A stretch of DNA of 64,000 nucleotides from a bacterium (GCA_030615605.1 JAUWYY010000004.1:1-64000); one strand, 5' to 3'. Counted from the first letter of the stretch, positions 27,092 to 36,703 are shown. The notes: generated from the letters alone by a model not told the origin. Numbers and translations: made by a program.

Positions 27092-28441
27092 CTATGCTGG
27101 CACCCGTATCTCGGCATCCGGCATATCGCCTTCGTCGCGTCCTATCCGGTATTCCCCGTGCTCTCCAACGATACTGGTGAAAGTTGTCAGCGTCTGGTGC
27201 AGCAAGTCGAAGTCGATCGTCAGAGCTGGCAGAACTCTGATCATATTACCATGAACGCCGCCATTGACGGTAAGAATGCCGGCTTCCTGAAGGTCTTGGC
27301 GAATCTCAGCCACAGTGGTCGGCGCAGGCTCACGCGTCGCCCTGTCCGAGACAAATTCCACGCCCCACAATGCGCCCAGCCCGCGGATGTCTCCCACGCT
27401 GGAGAGGTTGGCGAGCGGACGCAGGTGATCCTGGATAATACGCTCAATCTCCTGGGAGCGCCCCACGATATCCTCGCTGGCAATTGTATCAAGCACCGCC
27501 AGCCCAGCCGCGCAGGCTAGAGGATTTCCTCCGAACGTACTGCTGTGAGCATCAGGCCCCCAATGGGCGAGAAGATCACTCCTCGCCGCGACCACCGACA
27601 TTGGAAGTCCGTTGGCAATAGCTTTGGACAGCACTATGATATCGGGCACAACGCTGTAGTGCTCAAAGCCATAGAATCTGCCCGTTCGGGCAAATCCCGT
27701 CTGGATCTCGTCGAAGATGAGCAGAATGTCATGTTGATCCAGGATCTCTCGTACCCGAGTCCAGTAGCCGGCGGGCGGGATAATGACCCCTGCCGAGCTT
27801 TGCATAGGTTCTGCGACCAGTGCGGCAATACTGCCGGTGCTGGCGTATTCTATCGCGTGGGCAACCAAATCAGCGCACCGAAGGTCGCATCCGGGGAATG
27901 ATTGCCCCAGCGGGCACCGATAGCAGTAAGGATAAGGGACGAAGTGAACTCTTTGCCCGAGAAAATAGCCCTCCTTGTACTTCCGTTCACCGGTGAGCGC
28001 AAGCGCCCCGAACGTTGCGCCATGAAAGGCTCCATGATAAGCAATAAACTCGTTGCGGCCGGTTTCAAACTGGGCGAGGAGCATGCTGGTATCTATCGCC
28101 TCTCCGCCTGTGCTCTTAAACAATACGCGCCCCTCGTCGAAGGGAAGTGTATCAAGCAACCGTTGGGCATATCTGCTTCTGTTGGGATGAGGGAACTCAT
28201 AACAGAAGACTAGGTCCTGAAGTTGACGAGAGACCGCAGATGTTACGCGCGGGTGGCAATGGCCCAGGCTTGTCACACAGATACCACAGGTCAGATCGAT
28301 ATACTCGTTCCCCTCAACATCCCAAACCTTCGAGCCTGCGGCCTGATCCCAAACGATGGGGAAGTAGCTACCCAGCGAAGTAGACAATACTTCTCCCTCG
28401 ATATCCATAATCTGGCTGGTAACGGCAGCACGCTTGCTCAT
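27092..28441 (-). CDS. Class III PLP aminotransferase (GABA/ornithine type)
   Basis: A 449-aa enzyme of the acetylornithine/4-aminobutyrate aminotransferase family. Landmarks: SLGHCHPRV, FKSTGGEAIDTSMLLAQF, AYHGAFHGATFGALALTG, the acidic switch LLIFDEIQTGFARTGRFYGFEH, the PLP lysine in VLSKAIANGLPMS, and SSTFGGNPLACAAGLAVL. It exchanges an amino group between an omega-amino acid or amino sugar acid and a keto acid. It is the last gene of the minus-strand polysaccharide cluster, about 135 bases after the nucleotide-sugar dehydrogenase, so it may serve a sugar pathway or be unrelated. The substrate cannot be deduced. A second member of the family lies at 62304. Confidence 0.88.
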   Translation of the reverse strand: MSKRAAVTSQIMDIEGEVLSTSLGSYFPIVWDQAAGSKVWDVEGNEYIDLTCGICVTSLGHCHPRVTSAVSRQLQDLVFCYEFPHPNRSRYAQRLLDTLPFDEGRVLFKSTGGEAIDTSMLLAQFETGRNEFIAYHGAFHGATFGALALTGERKYKEGYFLGQRVHFVPYPYCYRCPLGQSFPGCDLRCADLVAHAIEYASTGSIAALVAEPMQSSAGVIIPPAGYWTRVREILDQHDILLIFDEIQTGFARTGRFYGFEHYSVVPDIIVLSKAIANGLPMSVVAARSDLLAHWGPDAHSSTFGGNPLACAAGLAVLDTIASEDIVGRSQEIERIIQDHLRPLANLSSVGDIRGLGALWGVEFVSDRATREPAPTTVAEIRQDLQEAGILTVNGGVHGNMIRVLPALTIDFDLLHQTLTTFTSIVGEHGEYRIGRDEGDMPDAEIRVPA

Positions 28442-28576
28442 TGCTTATCCCCCTTCTATAGTCAGGGTAGATCAATACTGGTCTGTCGTTAGCCAGTGCC
28501 TCTGTCACTGACGGTGCTCGTGTGCTTACAGGTTGTACTCAGCTCTCCCTACCTGCAGCATACAATGCCTATGACT

Positions 28577-29881
28577 TCAAAGAAGGTGTATGTGTGGCCC
28601 GGGATAGTCTGCAAAAGCATTCCGTGTGTCCACAATCAGCTTGGCCTGGTTGGCAATGCGCTGATAGGGATAGTCTCGGTGGTTGGTCACAAGTAGGACG
28701 CAATCAGCTCCCTGGAGGGCTTCTTTGTCCAGAGCAACAGATTCTAAAGCTAACCTCTCATGCGATATCGAGGGCACATACGGGTCGTTATAGACCACCT
28801 CAGCACCTAACGCTCGCAGTCGTTCCATAATGAGAAATGCAGGCGAATGACATGTATCGCCCACGTTGGGCTTGTACGCCACCCCCAGAACAAGTATTGC
28901 GGAGCCCTTCACGGGCTTGCCGACCGTGTTGAGTGCATTGACAACTTTGTTCATCACGTGCTCAGGCATTCTTGAGTTGATGCTACTTGCCAGCTCAACA
29001 AAGCGAATCTGGAACCCCCATTTCCGAGCGCACCACGATAGATAGAGCGGGTCGACGGGGATGCAGTGGCCGCCAACCCCTGGCCCTGGCGTAAACTTCA
29101 TAAAACCGAACGGCTTTGTTGCTGCGGCCTCAATTACCTCCCAAATATTGATTCCTGACTGCTCACAAAACAATGCCAATTCATTTACCAGGGCAATGTT
29201 TACATTTCTGAACATGTTTCCCAAAAGCTTAGCCATCTCAGCGACCTGCGTTGTGGACACAGGGATGACTTTGCTGGTAATCTGGGTGTATAACGCAACT
29301 GTCATGGCCTGGCAGGTGTCGGTGACGCCGGCTACTAGTTTGGGGATGGTTCTGAGGTCGTGCCGCTCGTTGCCGGGGTCAATCCTATTCGGGGAATATC
29401 CGAGATAGTAATCCCTGCCGGCCGACAAGCCAGACTTGCTCAGAATCGGAAGGATGAACTCCTCGGTCGCTCCGGGGAAAACGGTACTTTCCACTACGAT
29501 AAGTTGACCAGCGTGCAACCGCGCGGCAATCTGTTGGGTCGCAGCTTTGATGTGGGAAAGGTCCGGCTGGAGGTGCTGGTCTATACCAGTTGGTACACAA
29601 ACGCAAACCACCTCGCGACTGTTAATAACATCATAGTCTTTGCTGGCGACGAGTTCGCCCCTTGCCGAGTACGCCCCACCACTGTGACCGTTGACTTCGT
29701 CAACCCTGGTCGCATCCGTATCAATACCGACAGTGTCAAACCCGGCGGCCACGAACCTCTCAGCTAAGAGAAGTCCCACGTGTCCCAGTCCTACGACTGC
29801 TATACGTGTAGTTTTCTCCTGCAAAGCTCGTTCCAACTCCACTGCAATCACCATCTGCGAGTTCATTTGCATCATCGCCAT
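28577..29881 (-). CDS. Nucleotide-sugar dehydrogenase (UDP-N-acetyl-mannosamine/glucosamine type)
   Basis: A 434-aa enzyme with the N-terminal NAD fold (IAVVGLGHVGLLLAERFVAAG), a middle part with VVESTVFPGATEEFILP and YSPNRIDPGNERHDL, the catalytic PGPGVGGHCIPVDPLYL (active cysteine in GGHC), and the C-terminal domain with ILVLGVAYKPNVGDTCHSPAF. It oxidises C6 of a UDP-sugar twice to make the uronic acid; the wording matches WecC/WbpA-like members better than plain UDP-glucose dehydrogenase. It supplies an acidic sugar for the polymer built by this cluster. It follows the GT2 gene with a 33-base gap. Confidence 0.9.
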   Translation of the reverse strand: MAMMQMNSQMVIAVELERALQEKTTRIAVVGLGHVGLLLAERFVAAGFDTVGIDTDATRVDEVNGHSGGAYSARGELVASKDYDVINSREVVCVCVPTGIDQHLQPDLSHIKAATQQIAARLHAGQLIVVESTVFPGATEEFILPILSKSGLSAGRDYYLGYSPNRIDPGNERHDLRTIPKLVAGVTDTCQAMTVALYTQITSKVIPVSTTQVAEMAKLLGNMFRNVNIALVNELALFCEQSGINIWEVIEAAATKPFGFMKFTPGPGVGGHCIPVDPLYLSWCARKWGFQIRFVELASSINSRMPEHVMNKVVNALNTVGKPVKGSAILVLGVAYKPNVGDTCHSPAFLIMERLRALGAEVVYNDPYVPSISHERLALESVALDKEALQGADCVLLVTNHRDYPYQRIANQAKLIVDTRNAFADYPGPHIHLL

Positions 29882-29914
29882 ACACCAGACAGGCGGCTTT
29901 GAGAAGGCATTGCT

Positions 29915-30964
29915 CTAATTAGCTGGTGCCTCCTGCTGTCGTCTATACATCACAGCCGTTACCAGCCCCCAGATCGAACCAAAGCCGTAAGACAGATGTG
30001 CAGCGACGATAACTACAGGCAGAATCAGCGTGTAATGCCAACCATGCTTCTGGGCCAGCGGCATGATAGCACCCGCCAATCCCACTGAGTAGGCGGTGAG
30101 CAGTGCAAGGAGCAGGTACTTCCCGGCCGGGACGAGTAGCGCAAGTCCCAGTGCGAAGCTCAGAGAGACCACAAATGCAAGAGGCACGAAATGGCGCAGC
30201 GCTAAGCTTCCGGTTTTCTGCCTGTAAGTAAGAATGTTCCACATGCCGTTGCGAAAGTTCTGCTTGACTAATGCCCACAGATCTTGCCGGCAGCGATACC
30301 AGATTCTAATCGAACGACTAAGGTAGAGCCTTCCCCCATGTTGGCGAATGCGAGAAGCCAACTCTATGTCTTGATTTCTAGGCAGCCTCTCATTAAACAG
30401 GCCTATCCGATCAAACACCCATCGGGGCCAGAAGCCTGGCCAGAGAGTGTCCACCTCGCCATGGGCCGACGGATTGCGAAACCTGGCCGGACCCAGCCCG
30501 AAGCGAGTCAAGTGGGCTAGAGCTATAGCCTGACCAACGAAACCAGTCCCAATGGGTCTCGCCGCTCCGCCTACGCACCAGGCTCCGGTCCGTCGTGCAG
30601 TATCTACACAACTGGTAATATAATCAGGCGCGATCTGAGAGTGGCCGTCGAGTCGCATGATCATCTCGCCGGACGAGTCACGTATCCCCTGGTTCAAGCC
30701 TGCTGGTGTGACGCGGTCACGATTGGTTAGTATGCGCCAGTCAAGCGAACCGTTGCTCTGGAGCACCCTTGTTGCTATTTCGCGCGTGTCATCGGTGGAC
30801 AAGCCGTCAACTACAATAATCTCAAGCTTCTCTGCCGGATAGTCTTGCTCGACGAGACTAATCAAACACTGCTCTATGTGCTCCTGCTCGTTGCGAACGG
30901 GAATGATTACGGAAACCCTTGGTAAGTTAGCACTAGCCTCCAGATTTTCATTCATACCATGCAA
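29915..30964 (-). CDS. Family 2 glycosyltransferase with C-terminal membrane segments
   Basis: A 349-aa GT2 protein: the GT-A entry VSVIIPVRNEQEHIEQCL, EIIVVDGLSTDDT, the metal-binding MRLDGHSQ, then GGAARPIGTGF and LPRNQDIELASRIRQ. The last about 100 residues hold two to four hydrophobic segments (FVVSLSFALGLALLVPAG, LLLALLTAYSVGLAGAIM), anchoring it to the inner membrane as in ExoA-type succinoglycan transferases. It adds a sugar to a lipid-linked intermediate on the cytoplasmic face. A second ATG at 30955 is possible. Same strand and close to the dehydrogenase. Confidence 0.88.
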   Translation of the reverse strand: MHGMNENLEASANLPRVSVIIPVRNEQEHIEQCLISLVEQDYPAEKLEIIVVDGLSTDDTREIATRVLQSNGSLDWRILTNRDRVTPAGLNQGIRDSSGEMIMRLDGHSQIAPDYITSCVDTARRTGAWCVGGAARPIGTGFVGQAIALAHLTRFGLGPARFRNPSAHGEVDTLWPGFWPRWVFDRIGLFNERLPRNQDIELASRIRQHGGRLYLSRSIRIWYRCRQDLWALVKQNFRNGMWNILTYRQKTGSLALRHFVPLAFVVSLSFALGLALLVPAGKYLLLALLTAYSVGLAGAIMPLAQKHGWHYTLILPVVIVAAHLSYGFGSIWGLVTAVMYRRQQEAPAN

Positions 30965-31048
30965 TGTGTTTACCCTCCGGAACCGCTAGGACGAAGAGTG
31001 ATCAACGCTGCCAAAACTGCTTGCCGCCTTAATAATTGGACACAGCCT

Positions 31049-32029
31049 TCAATCCCCCGCTACTTCACGCACAGCCTCCAAAAGCTCCTCGCGTCGTTTT
31101 TCAATGGGAAAATGCCTCCGAATTCTCTCTCGGGCCTCTGGGCCTTTGTCCGACTGCATAGCTATCCTGACCTGGCTTGCCAGCCTTTCTGCAGTTAGCT
31201 CTTCTATGCAAGAGCCAGTATTACCCACTACTTCTGGCAGGGCACCGCGTTTGGATGCAACGGGGATGCATTCACACAGCATAGCCTCAGCCACAGAGCA
31301 TCCGAAACTCTCATGGATGGACGCTTGAATGTAGACTTTGGCCCGTGAATACATCTCAATTAGGGCATCTCCATAGAGGCCGCCGCTAAATGTTAGGTTA
31401 TCCGGCAGTTGGTTGATACGCTCCTCAATTGCCCTGGGGGCTACCGGGCCAACCACATAAAAAGGAATCTCCGGTGCGTGCCTTGCGGCTTCGGCAAATA
31501 TGACGATCCCCTTTTTCTCCCACGTTTCTGTGGTCACACGTCCGACAGTTAAGGCAATATCCTCTTTCTTAACATGCTGTGCCACCCGCCAGTAATGATG
31601 ATCGAACCCATGGTAAATCATCCTCACTTTGTGGGTGCTGGCAGAGGTGTTCCTGAGTGTCTCCTCGCGATTGTACTCTGATACGCAAAGGGTTAGGTCC
31701 GCATTTGCAAACACATACTTAGGGCACCACCGCTTCCACCAATACGAGTACATCCCGTATCCGATCTCCGGCACGCAGGCGACATCGTCTCCCCCGGCTA
31801 CGACAATGCTCTTCTTCCCAAGCATGCGGGCGAACCGCACAGCCCAATAAGCGTGCAATTTTCCGAACCAGCAGAATACGGCGTCGGTCTCTCTGATGCC
31901 CTTGTATAACTCCCACAAATCACGCGTCCCGCGCCACTGCAGCGCCCGCACCTCGTGGGCCTGCTGGAGAATGCGCAGGTCTTTCTCCACAAATGTTGCA
32001 AGAGTCTGATACACGAAAAGGATTTTCAT
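31049..32029 (-). CDS. GT4-type glycosyltransferase
   Basis: A 326-aa GT-B protein. The N-terminal part is short (MKILFVYQTLATFVEKDL) with VVAGGDDVACVPE, and the C-terminal nucleotide-binding half has the usual pattern: MIYHGFDHHYW, ALTVGRVTTETWEKKG, VYIQASIHESFGCSVAEAMLCECIPVASKRGALPEV and a closing helix with REELLEAVREV. The E-x7-E pair (ESFGCSVAE) is the GT4 hallmark. The ATG at 32029 overlaps the stop of the upstream transferase (32026) by four bases, so the two are coupled. Donor and acceptor are unknown. Confidence 0.85.
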   Translation of the reverse strand: MKILFVYQTLATFVEKDLRILQQAHEVRALQWRGTRDLWELYKGIRETDAVFCWFGKLHAYWAVRFARMLGKKSIVVAGGDDVACVPEIGYGMYSYWWKRWCPKYVFANADLTLCVSEYNREETLRNTSASTHKVRMIYHGFDHHYWRVAQHVKKEDIALTVGRVTTETWEKKGIVIFAEAARHAPEIPFYVVGPVAPRAIEERINQLPDNLTFSGGLYGDALIEMYSRAKVYIQASIHESFGCSVAEAMLCECIPVASKRGALPEVVGNTGSCIEELTAERLASQVRIAMQSDKGPEARERIRRHFPIEKRREELLEAVREVAGD

Positions 32030-33249
32030 TTTGATGCTTTTTCTGCGATTGTCCTCTCCATATTTGCTAGGATTGCTTTCGCTCTGTTGTTCCACGAATT
32101 CTCCCGCGCTACCTGAATCCTGCGCTGCTGCCGCTCTGGACAGTCGTTTGCCAGAGCCTCTTCTATCATCTGCTCGAATTCAGTAGCGTTGCCCGCTATG
32201 GAAACGACCTCGCTAAACTGCCGGAGGTCGGGCAAGTCAGTCGCAACTACCGGCTTGCCTGTGGCCAGGTATTCGTGCAGCTTCAGTGGATAGATTGCCT
32301 GCGTTAACTCATTGACCGCGAACGGAATTGTGCAGACGTCGAAGCTGCGCACAATAGCTGGAATCCGACTGTACGGCTGCTGTCCCAACAAATCGACATT
32401 GTCCCGTGCTTGGATCCGCTTGTACGCAGTTGCTGATTGCAACTCCGGCTGTCCATCAAAGGGACCGACAATTATGAAGCTCCAGTCCGGCCTACGCGCA
32501 GCAACTGTGTCCAGCAGGCCCAGATCAAGCTTCTCGTTGATCTTTCCGATAAACCCAATTCGTGGGGAGTCGCCCCCAGCAAGAGGCGACTCAGACTCCT
32601 TCATATCGCCCACGCCACTGAAGTGTTCAAAGTCGACGCCATTAGGGCACGTTACTACATTGCTATGCATCGCTGACATTTTTTGGGCAAGGGCTGTCGA
32701 GGTGGCAAAGACCAAATGGGCTTCCTGACCGATGCGCTGCTCCAGTTCACCGATCCACTTGCGTAAGGCCGGATTGGACTTCACGACGGGAAACTCCTGA
32801 TGGTTGTCCCAGCATTCGTAGACGCGAAGAGCCGCTGGCATCAACTGGAGATACTCAACCTGATAGGGATGAAATATCCACAGCGCCAGCTCTGAGCTTG
32901 TGCCCATCCCTATCCTCGCCAACACACCCTCCAGTCCGCGGCGCACCAATCTCATATTCAACCGTTCAAGGCTTGGCCTTTTCAGAGCTACCAGGTCGTG
33001 GATGAGCACCCATGGTGTCCAGGCCCAAACATTTTCCTCCACTCGGCGCAACCCGCGGCGGTCTGCCAGCCACTCCAGGAACTTCGCTGGATGCCTGAGC
33101 GGCGTTGAGATCGGGCAGACCGGCCTTTCTACACACAGCATCTTCTCGCCCCGATCCCGTCTTCGTAGTTCAGCAGCGACCGCCGCCAGCATGCGGCGGC
33201 GGGTGTTGCCATCATAGTCACCAGAGGGAACAAACGCTACGATATGCAT
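32026..33249 (-). CDS. GT4-like glycosyltransferase
   Basis: A 407-aa protein opening MHIVAFVPSGDYDGNTRRRML. The C-terminal half has NGVDFEHFSG, PRIGFIGKINEKLDLGLLDTVAARRPDWSFIIVGPF, and YPLKLHEYLATGKPVVATDLPDL, the GT-B nucleotide-sugar site in the form seen in TuaH/TagE-like transferases. It resembles the neighbour at 33267 in layout (WIFHPYQVEYLQ versus LWLSKPTDLPWID), suggesting an old duplication. It overlaps the following gene by four bases and follows the previous one by 17. Confidence 0.83.
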   Translation of the reverse strand: MHIVAFVPSGDYDGNTRRRMLAAVAAELRRRDRGEKMLCVERPVCPISTPLRHPAKFLEWLADRRGLRRVEENVWAWTPWVLIHDLVALKRPSLERLNMRLVRRGLEGVLARIGMGTSSELALWIFHPYQVEYLQLMPAALRVYECWDNHQEFPVVKSNPALRKWIGELEQRIGQEAHLVFATSTALAQKMSAMHSNVVTCPNGVDFEHFSGVGDMKESESPLAGGDSPRIGFIGKINEKLDLGLLDTVAARRPDWSFIIVGPFDGQPELQSATAYKRIQARDNVDLLGQQPYSRIPAIVRSFDVCTIPFAVNELTQAIYPLKLHEYLATGKPVVATDLPDLRQFSEVVSIAGNATEFEQMIEEALANDCPERQQRRIQVARENSWNNRAKAILANMERTIAEKASK

Positions 33250-33266
33250 GTCATCCGCTCAGACCT

Positions 33267-34448
33267 TTAGGCTGCTTTCTCATAGAGCCGCGTAGTAACT
33301 ATCTCCCAGATTTGCTCGACACGCACAGCCCACGAATTTCGTGCAGCTATCCGCCGCCGGGTTTGTTGCAGTTCCGGGCAATCCTCAGCGGCGGCGTGTT
33401 GGAGGGCTAGACAGAAATTATCATAGTCATCAGCAATCCGAACCCACTGTTCCAAGTTGCCGACATTAGCGCCATTCGTCACCACTATTGGCTTGCCGGC
33501 AGCCAAGTAGTCAAACAGCTTTAGCGGACTCTGCGAGAGGGTCAGGCTTGTGGTGCAAAACGGAATAATACAGACAGCCATGGCAGCCAGATAGGCGGGA
33601 ATTTGCTGGTACGACCGAGAGCCCAGAAAGTAGATGTTAGAATAGCGGCGTCTTAGCTGCTCGCAGGGCGCTTCGTCCGTACTATCACCAATGAATACCA
33701 TACTAAACTGGGGAAGACGGTTCAGCGTGTGTTCGACCAAATCCCAATTCAGTCGATAGTTAATCGAGCCGATATAGCCAATGCGGGGAGTAGGGATATC
33801 CCTAAGATCGGCCGGCACATTCTTTGCGGGAACCTCAAACTGATCTATATCTACTGCATTGGGCATCAGAAATGCCTTGATTCCTTGGGCTTGCTTCTCT
33901 CGAAGGTGCTCTTCAGTTTGGACGAACACGACATCGGCACGGCGTGCAAGCTGTGCGTCCTGATGCTGCCAAAGCTGCCGCAGTCGCGGGGCAGCATCTT
34001 CGAACTCCCAGAACCTCTCGGTCGAGTCATAGCAAGTGAGCACTGGGGCAAAGTAATCTATCCAGGGCAAGTCCGTTGGCTTGGACAGCCACAACAATAC
34101 TGGTCTGTGGCGATTGGCAACGGCCACCTGCTTCACTGCCAGCCGATAAGCCAAGTGGTTGAGGCGGCGACCAACGCTGTTGGTCGTAGCAGGCAAGGGC
34201 GTCAGCGGCGTGACGACATGTAGACTATCTGTCTCGAACTGTAGTCCTTTCTCCCGAATCCGCCGCCAGCGGTCGCAGGCGTCACCGTCAGCCTTTCCCA
34301 ACCAATATTTTGCCAACGATGTTAGCGTCACCGGCCCCTCTATGTACCAGGCCCTGGCAATAGGCTCTTTCTGAGCCAGGCGCCCGGCAATCTGCTGCCG
34401 GCGCCGCCACAGATCATCCCATTGGTCGCCGAAGTAGACTATGTTCAT
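33267..34448 (-). CDS. GT4-like glycosyltransferase
   Basis: A 393-aa protein starting MNIVYFGDQWDDLWRRRQQIA. It has the GT-B sequence PRIGYIGSINYRLNWDLVEHTL, MVFIGDSTDEAPC, VCIIPFCTTSLTLSQSPLKLFDYLAAGKPIVVTNG, closely parallel to the gene at 32026. A membrane anchor is not seen. It works in the cytoplasm on a lipid-linked oligosaccharide. The gap to the next gene downstream is 17 bases. Confidence 0.83.
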   Translation of the reverse strand: MNIVYFGDQWDDLWRRRQQIAGRLAQKEPIARAWYIEGPVTLTSLAKYWLGKADGDACDRWRRIREKGLQFETDSLHVVTPLTPLPATTNSVGRRLNHLAYRLAVKQVAVANRHRPVLLWLSKPTDLPWIDYFAPVLTCYDSTERFWEFEDAAPRLRQLWQHQDAQLARRADVVFVQTEEHLREKQAQGIKAFLMPNAVDIDQFEVPAKNVPADLRDIPTPRIGYIGSINYRLNWDLVEHTLNRLPQFSMVFIGDSTDEAPCEQLRRRYSNIYFLGSRSYQQIPAYLAAMAVCIIPFCTTSLTLSQSPLKLFDYLAAGKPIVVTNGANVGNLEQWVRIADDYDNFCLALQHAAAEDCPELQQTRRRIAARNSWAVRVEQIWEIVTTRLYEKAA

Positions 34449-34489
34449 AATGTTGCCCTAAGATCAACAACAGCTATCCCCGGTGGCCA

Positions 34490-35398
34490 TCAAGAGCAAC
34501 GACGCATCCAAAAGCTGCTCGACTGGTAGTTGATCTGCTGGCCAAGTGAGTTTGGAAGCAGCCGCTCAAGATCGTCAGGCCACCGAGCCGCTGCATATGT
34601 GCCTGCCCAAAGCACCTCGAACGCGGTGTTGAAGGCGAGGAAGGCCTGCAACAGGTACTGCTCAGTCCAGAAGTGCCGGAAGTCCACCACCCAGTGTTTT
34701 GGGTGATTCCGTGGCAGGTACACGTCGTGAACGTGTACCAGCACGCCAGGGACCAGCCTGGGTAGGACCTCCAGGTAGAGGAATGTCACATCGCCGCCGA
34801 GGCGAACTACGTGAGAAGAGTCGATGAACAGAAGATCGTTATCGTGCAGTCTCTCAAAAAAGGATAGCGGGATATCTTGGACAGGACGTTGCACCAGCTC
34901 GCTCAAACCAGGGAAACCTGTCTTTAATACCTCATTAGGGTTAGGCTCTATTGCAATCAGTCGGTCATCAGCGAGATCATTCATCCTCATTGCCCTTGCA
35001 GCGACATACGTCGAATTGCCTGCTCCGACCTCGATGACGGTACGCGGCTTATAGTGACGGATCATACAATGATAGATCGCTGCGCTTACCAATCCAAAGA
35101 GGTTGTTATTGACGTAGTATTCGTGGGGACAGTCGGTAGGCGCCAACGGGAACTTGCATTCCTCTTTGTACCGAGGGATGATTTCGTCAACCATTCGACG
35201 TTGCTGCTGCTCGTCGACATCGAGCCCTACCATGGCTGACTGGCAATGCCACAAGCCATTGTTCTTTGCCAATTGAGCTGTATCGGGGATCGGACTGTAC
35301 CAGTCCTTGTGAAGCAAGTGAATCCCTCTTGCCTGTAGCCACTCGAAGACTCGCTTGGAAAAGAGCACTCGACCGGCCGCGCGCTTGACGATCGACAC
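34490..35398 (-). CDS. SAM-dependent methyltransferase (class I)
   Basis: A 302-aa methyltransferase of the Methyltransf_24-like group. Start: GTG at 35398, seven bases after AAAGGAGG; a longer frame to 35608 has no support and would run through the end of the upstream gene. The SAM-binding region reads KPRTVIEVGAGNSTYVAARAM, then DRLIAIEPNP, and NDLLFIDSSHVVRLGGDV carries the DSSH motif. PGVLVHVHDVYLPRNHPKHWV follows. In polysaccharide clusters such proteins methylate sugars or cap chains. The target is unknown. Confidence 0.8.
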   Translation of the reverse strand: MSIVKRAAGRVLFSKRVFEWLQARGIHLLHKDWYSPIPDTAQLAKNNGLWHCQSAMVGLDVDEQQQRRMVDEIIPRYKEECKFPLAPTDCPHEYYVNNNLFGLVSAAIYHCMIRHYKPRTVIEVGAGNSTYVAARAMRMNDLADDRLIAIEPNPNEVLKTGFPGLSELVQRPVQDIPLSFFERLHDNDLLFIDSSHVVRLGGDVTFLYLEVLPRLVPGVLVHVHDVYLPRNHPKHWVVDFRHFWTEQYLLQAFLAFNTAFEVLWAGTYAAARWPDDLERLLPNSLGQQINYQSSSFWMRRCS

Positions 35399-35426
35399 TA
35401 CTGGACCTCCTTTGGTTCGACGCCGG

Positions 35427-35650
35427 CTAGTATGACATCGCGTAGTTGTTGCAGGCACGTCCGTCCCGATACCAGCAATAGTCGGTATCGCGGATGCCTT
35501 GCACGATTTTGGCGCTGTCGGGAAAATCCGGTCGCACATAGTAGTAATGGGTGCGTTCAGGCTTGATACCAAATGCTCCCGCGAGTGTATATCCGTGCTT
35601 CTCGGCATAACTCTTAAGAGTCATACTCATCGCCAGGAAATCGCCACCAC
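35427..35650 (-). other. Displaced 3' reading frame of the GT-C-like gene
   Basis: In a different frame from the membrane protein that stops at 35627, this stretch reads on as a sensible protein end: SYAEKHGYTLAGAFGI, THYYYVRPDFPDSAKIVQGI and a cysteine-containing close (YCWYRDGRACNNYAMSY), stopping at 35427. Together with the abnormally short upstream gene it suggests one original gene with a deletion and frameshift near 35640-35710. The family of the tail is not recognised. Confidence 0.4.
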
Positions 35651-36697
35651 CACTCCTCGTCCATGCCGGGATGCGCTCCACTTTACCGGGCCAGCAAAGC
35701 CGCCAACCATCGCTGGCCATGATATCAACAGCACAGGAAGGATCGGATATTGGAACCTCATCGCGAAATTCATTTCGTTGGACAACAGTACCCACAACCC
35801 GACGAACCCGCCTATGGGTATGAACGAGAATACCGCATCTCTTACGGCAGCCTTCGAGCGAATTGCAGCTAGAAGATAAGTCGCCAAAAAAGGTGCACAC
35901 ATCAGCACAGCATTGTCCAAGCTCACTCGCAGACTGCTGAGATAAAGATGTCCGCCTCCCTTTTTGTAAAACGGATTAGGCAAGGGATAGCCAAAGTAAT
36001 TCCAACGCCAGACAAAGTACAAGCCCCCGATCAATATGAAGACTGCTGCAATATTCAGGCCAATGATCTTAGAGTTGCCAGCCCCTCGCGAATAGACCAC
36101 AGCCAGAAACATAAACATCGCCAGAAACACACCTTCAGGCCTGATAAGGCCCATGAGGAGGGCAGACATGGCAAACGCAAGCGACAGCAGGTGTGACTGT
36201 TCAGTCTCTCGCAGCCAGTAGGCTAGACACCACGTTGTGGTGACAAATAGGGCAAAGAAGGGTGTGCCAAAATGGGCCGAAATATAGGCTATGCCCGGTC
36301 CCACAGCCAGGTACGCGGCTGACATGAGTGCCAGCCATCTGCTGGCACCGTGAATCCTCACGATAGCGATGTATACGATTATGACGGTAAGCAAGTGCGC
36401 GGAAGCCGCCAAGGCGCGCACCGCCAATTCCAGGGGCAGGCCAACCCGATGGAGGCCAGCCACGGCCGCCATGAAAAGAAAATCGGTCGCCCCATCAACC
36501 GACTGCTCGCCTATGTTCCAGACGATACCATGGCCCTCAGCCACGTGCTTTGAGTAGCGCATGAGTATTGCTGCATCTTCAAAAGGGTGTTGAGAGAAGC
36601 TAACGTATCTAGCTGCGTATGCAACCGTCAGACAGGTGAGCACGGCAATGATAATACAGTCGGCGATCGTTAGCTTGGTTGCTTGGCGTTTGCGCAT
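35627..36697 (-). CDS. Polytopic membrane protein, GT-C-like, probably frameshifted
   Basis: A 356-aa protein with about eight to nine hydrophobic segments. The first loop after helix 1 has the acidic pair FEDAAILMRYSKHVAEGHGIVWN, which is how GT-C mannosyl/arabinosyl-transferase relatives place their catalytic acidic residues. Segments include LLTVIIVYIAIV, WLALMSAAYLAVGPGIAY, LALSFAMSALLMGLIRPEG-like stretches, and FIPIGGFVGLWVLL. The end (KWSASRHGRGVVVAISWR) looks out of frame; a coherent tail continues in another frame to 35427. GT-C proteins are normally 450-600 aa, so part has probably been lost. It begins seven bases after the stop of the toroid gene. Confidence 0.65.
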   Translation of the reverse strand: MRKRQATKLTIADCIIIAVLTCLTVAYAARYVSFSQHPFEDAAILMRYSKHVAEGHGIVWNIGEQSVDGATDFLFMAAVAGLHRVGLPLELAVRALAASAHLLTVIIVYIAIVRIHGASRWLALMSAAYLAVGPGIAYISAHFGTPFFALFVTTTWCLAYWLRETEQSHLLSLAFAMSALLMGLIRPEGVFLAMFMFLAVVYSRGAGNSKIIGLNIAAVFILIGGLYFVWRWNYFGYPLPNPFYKKGGGHLYLSSLRVSLDNAVLMCAPFLATYLLAAIRSKAAVRDAVFSFIPIGGFVGLWVLLSNEMNFAMRFQYPILPVLLISWPAMVGGFAGPVKWSASRHGRGVVVAISWR

Positions 36698-36703
36698 GTT
36701 ATA

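Noticed and set aside
26735-27254. Cluster of overlapping plus-strand open frames.
   Set aside because: Arg/Ser/Cys-rich composition, no ribosome-binding sites, and part of it is antisense to the aminotransferase gene.
35401-35608. Longer N-terminus of the methyltransferase at 34490.
   Set aside because: The extension runs through the tail of the upstream gene, while GTG at 35398 has an AAAGGAGG site at ideal distance.
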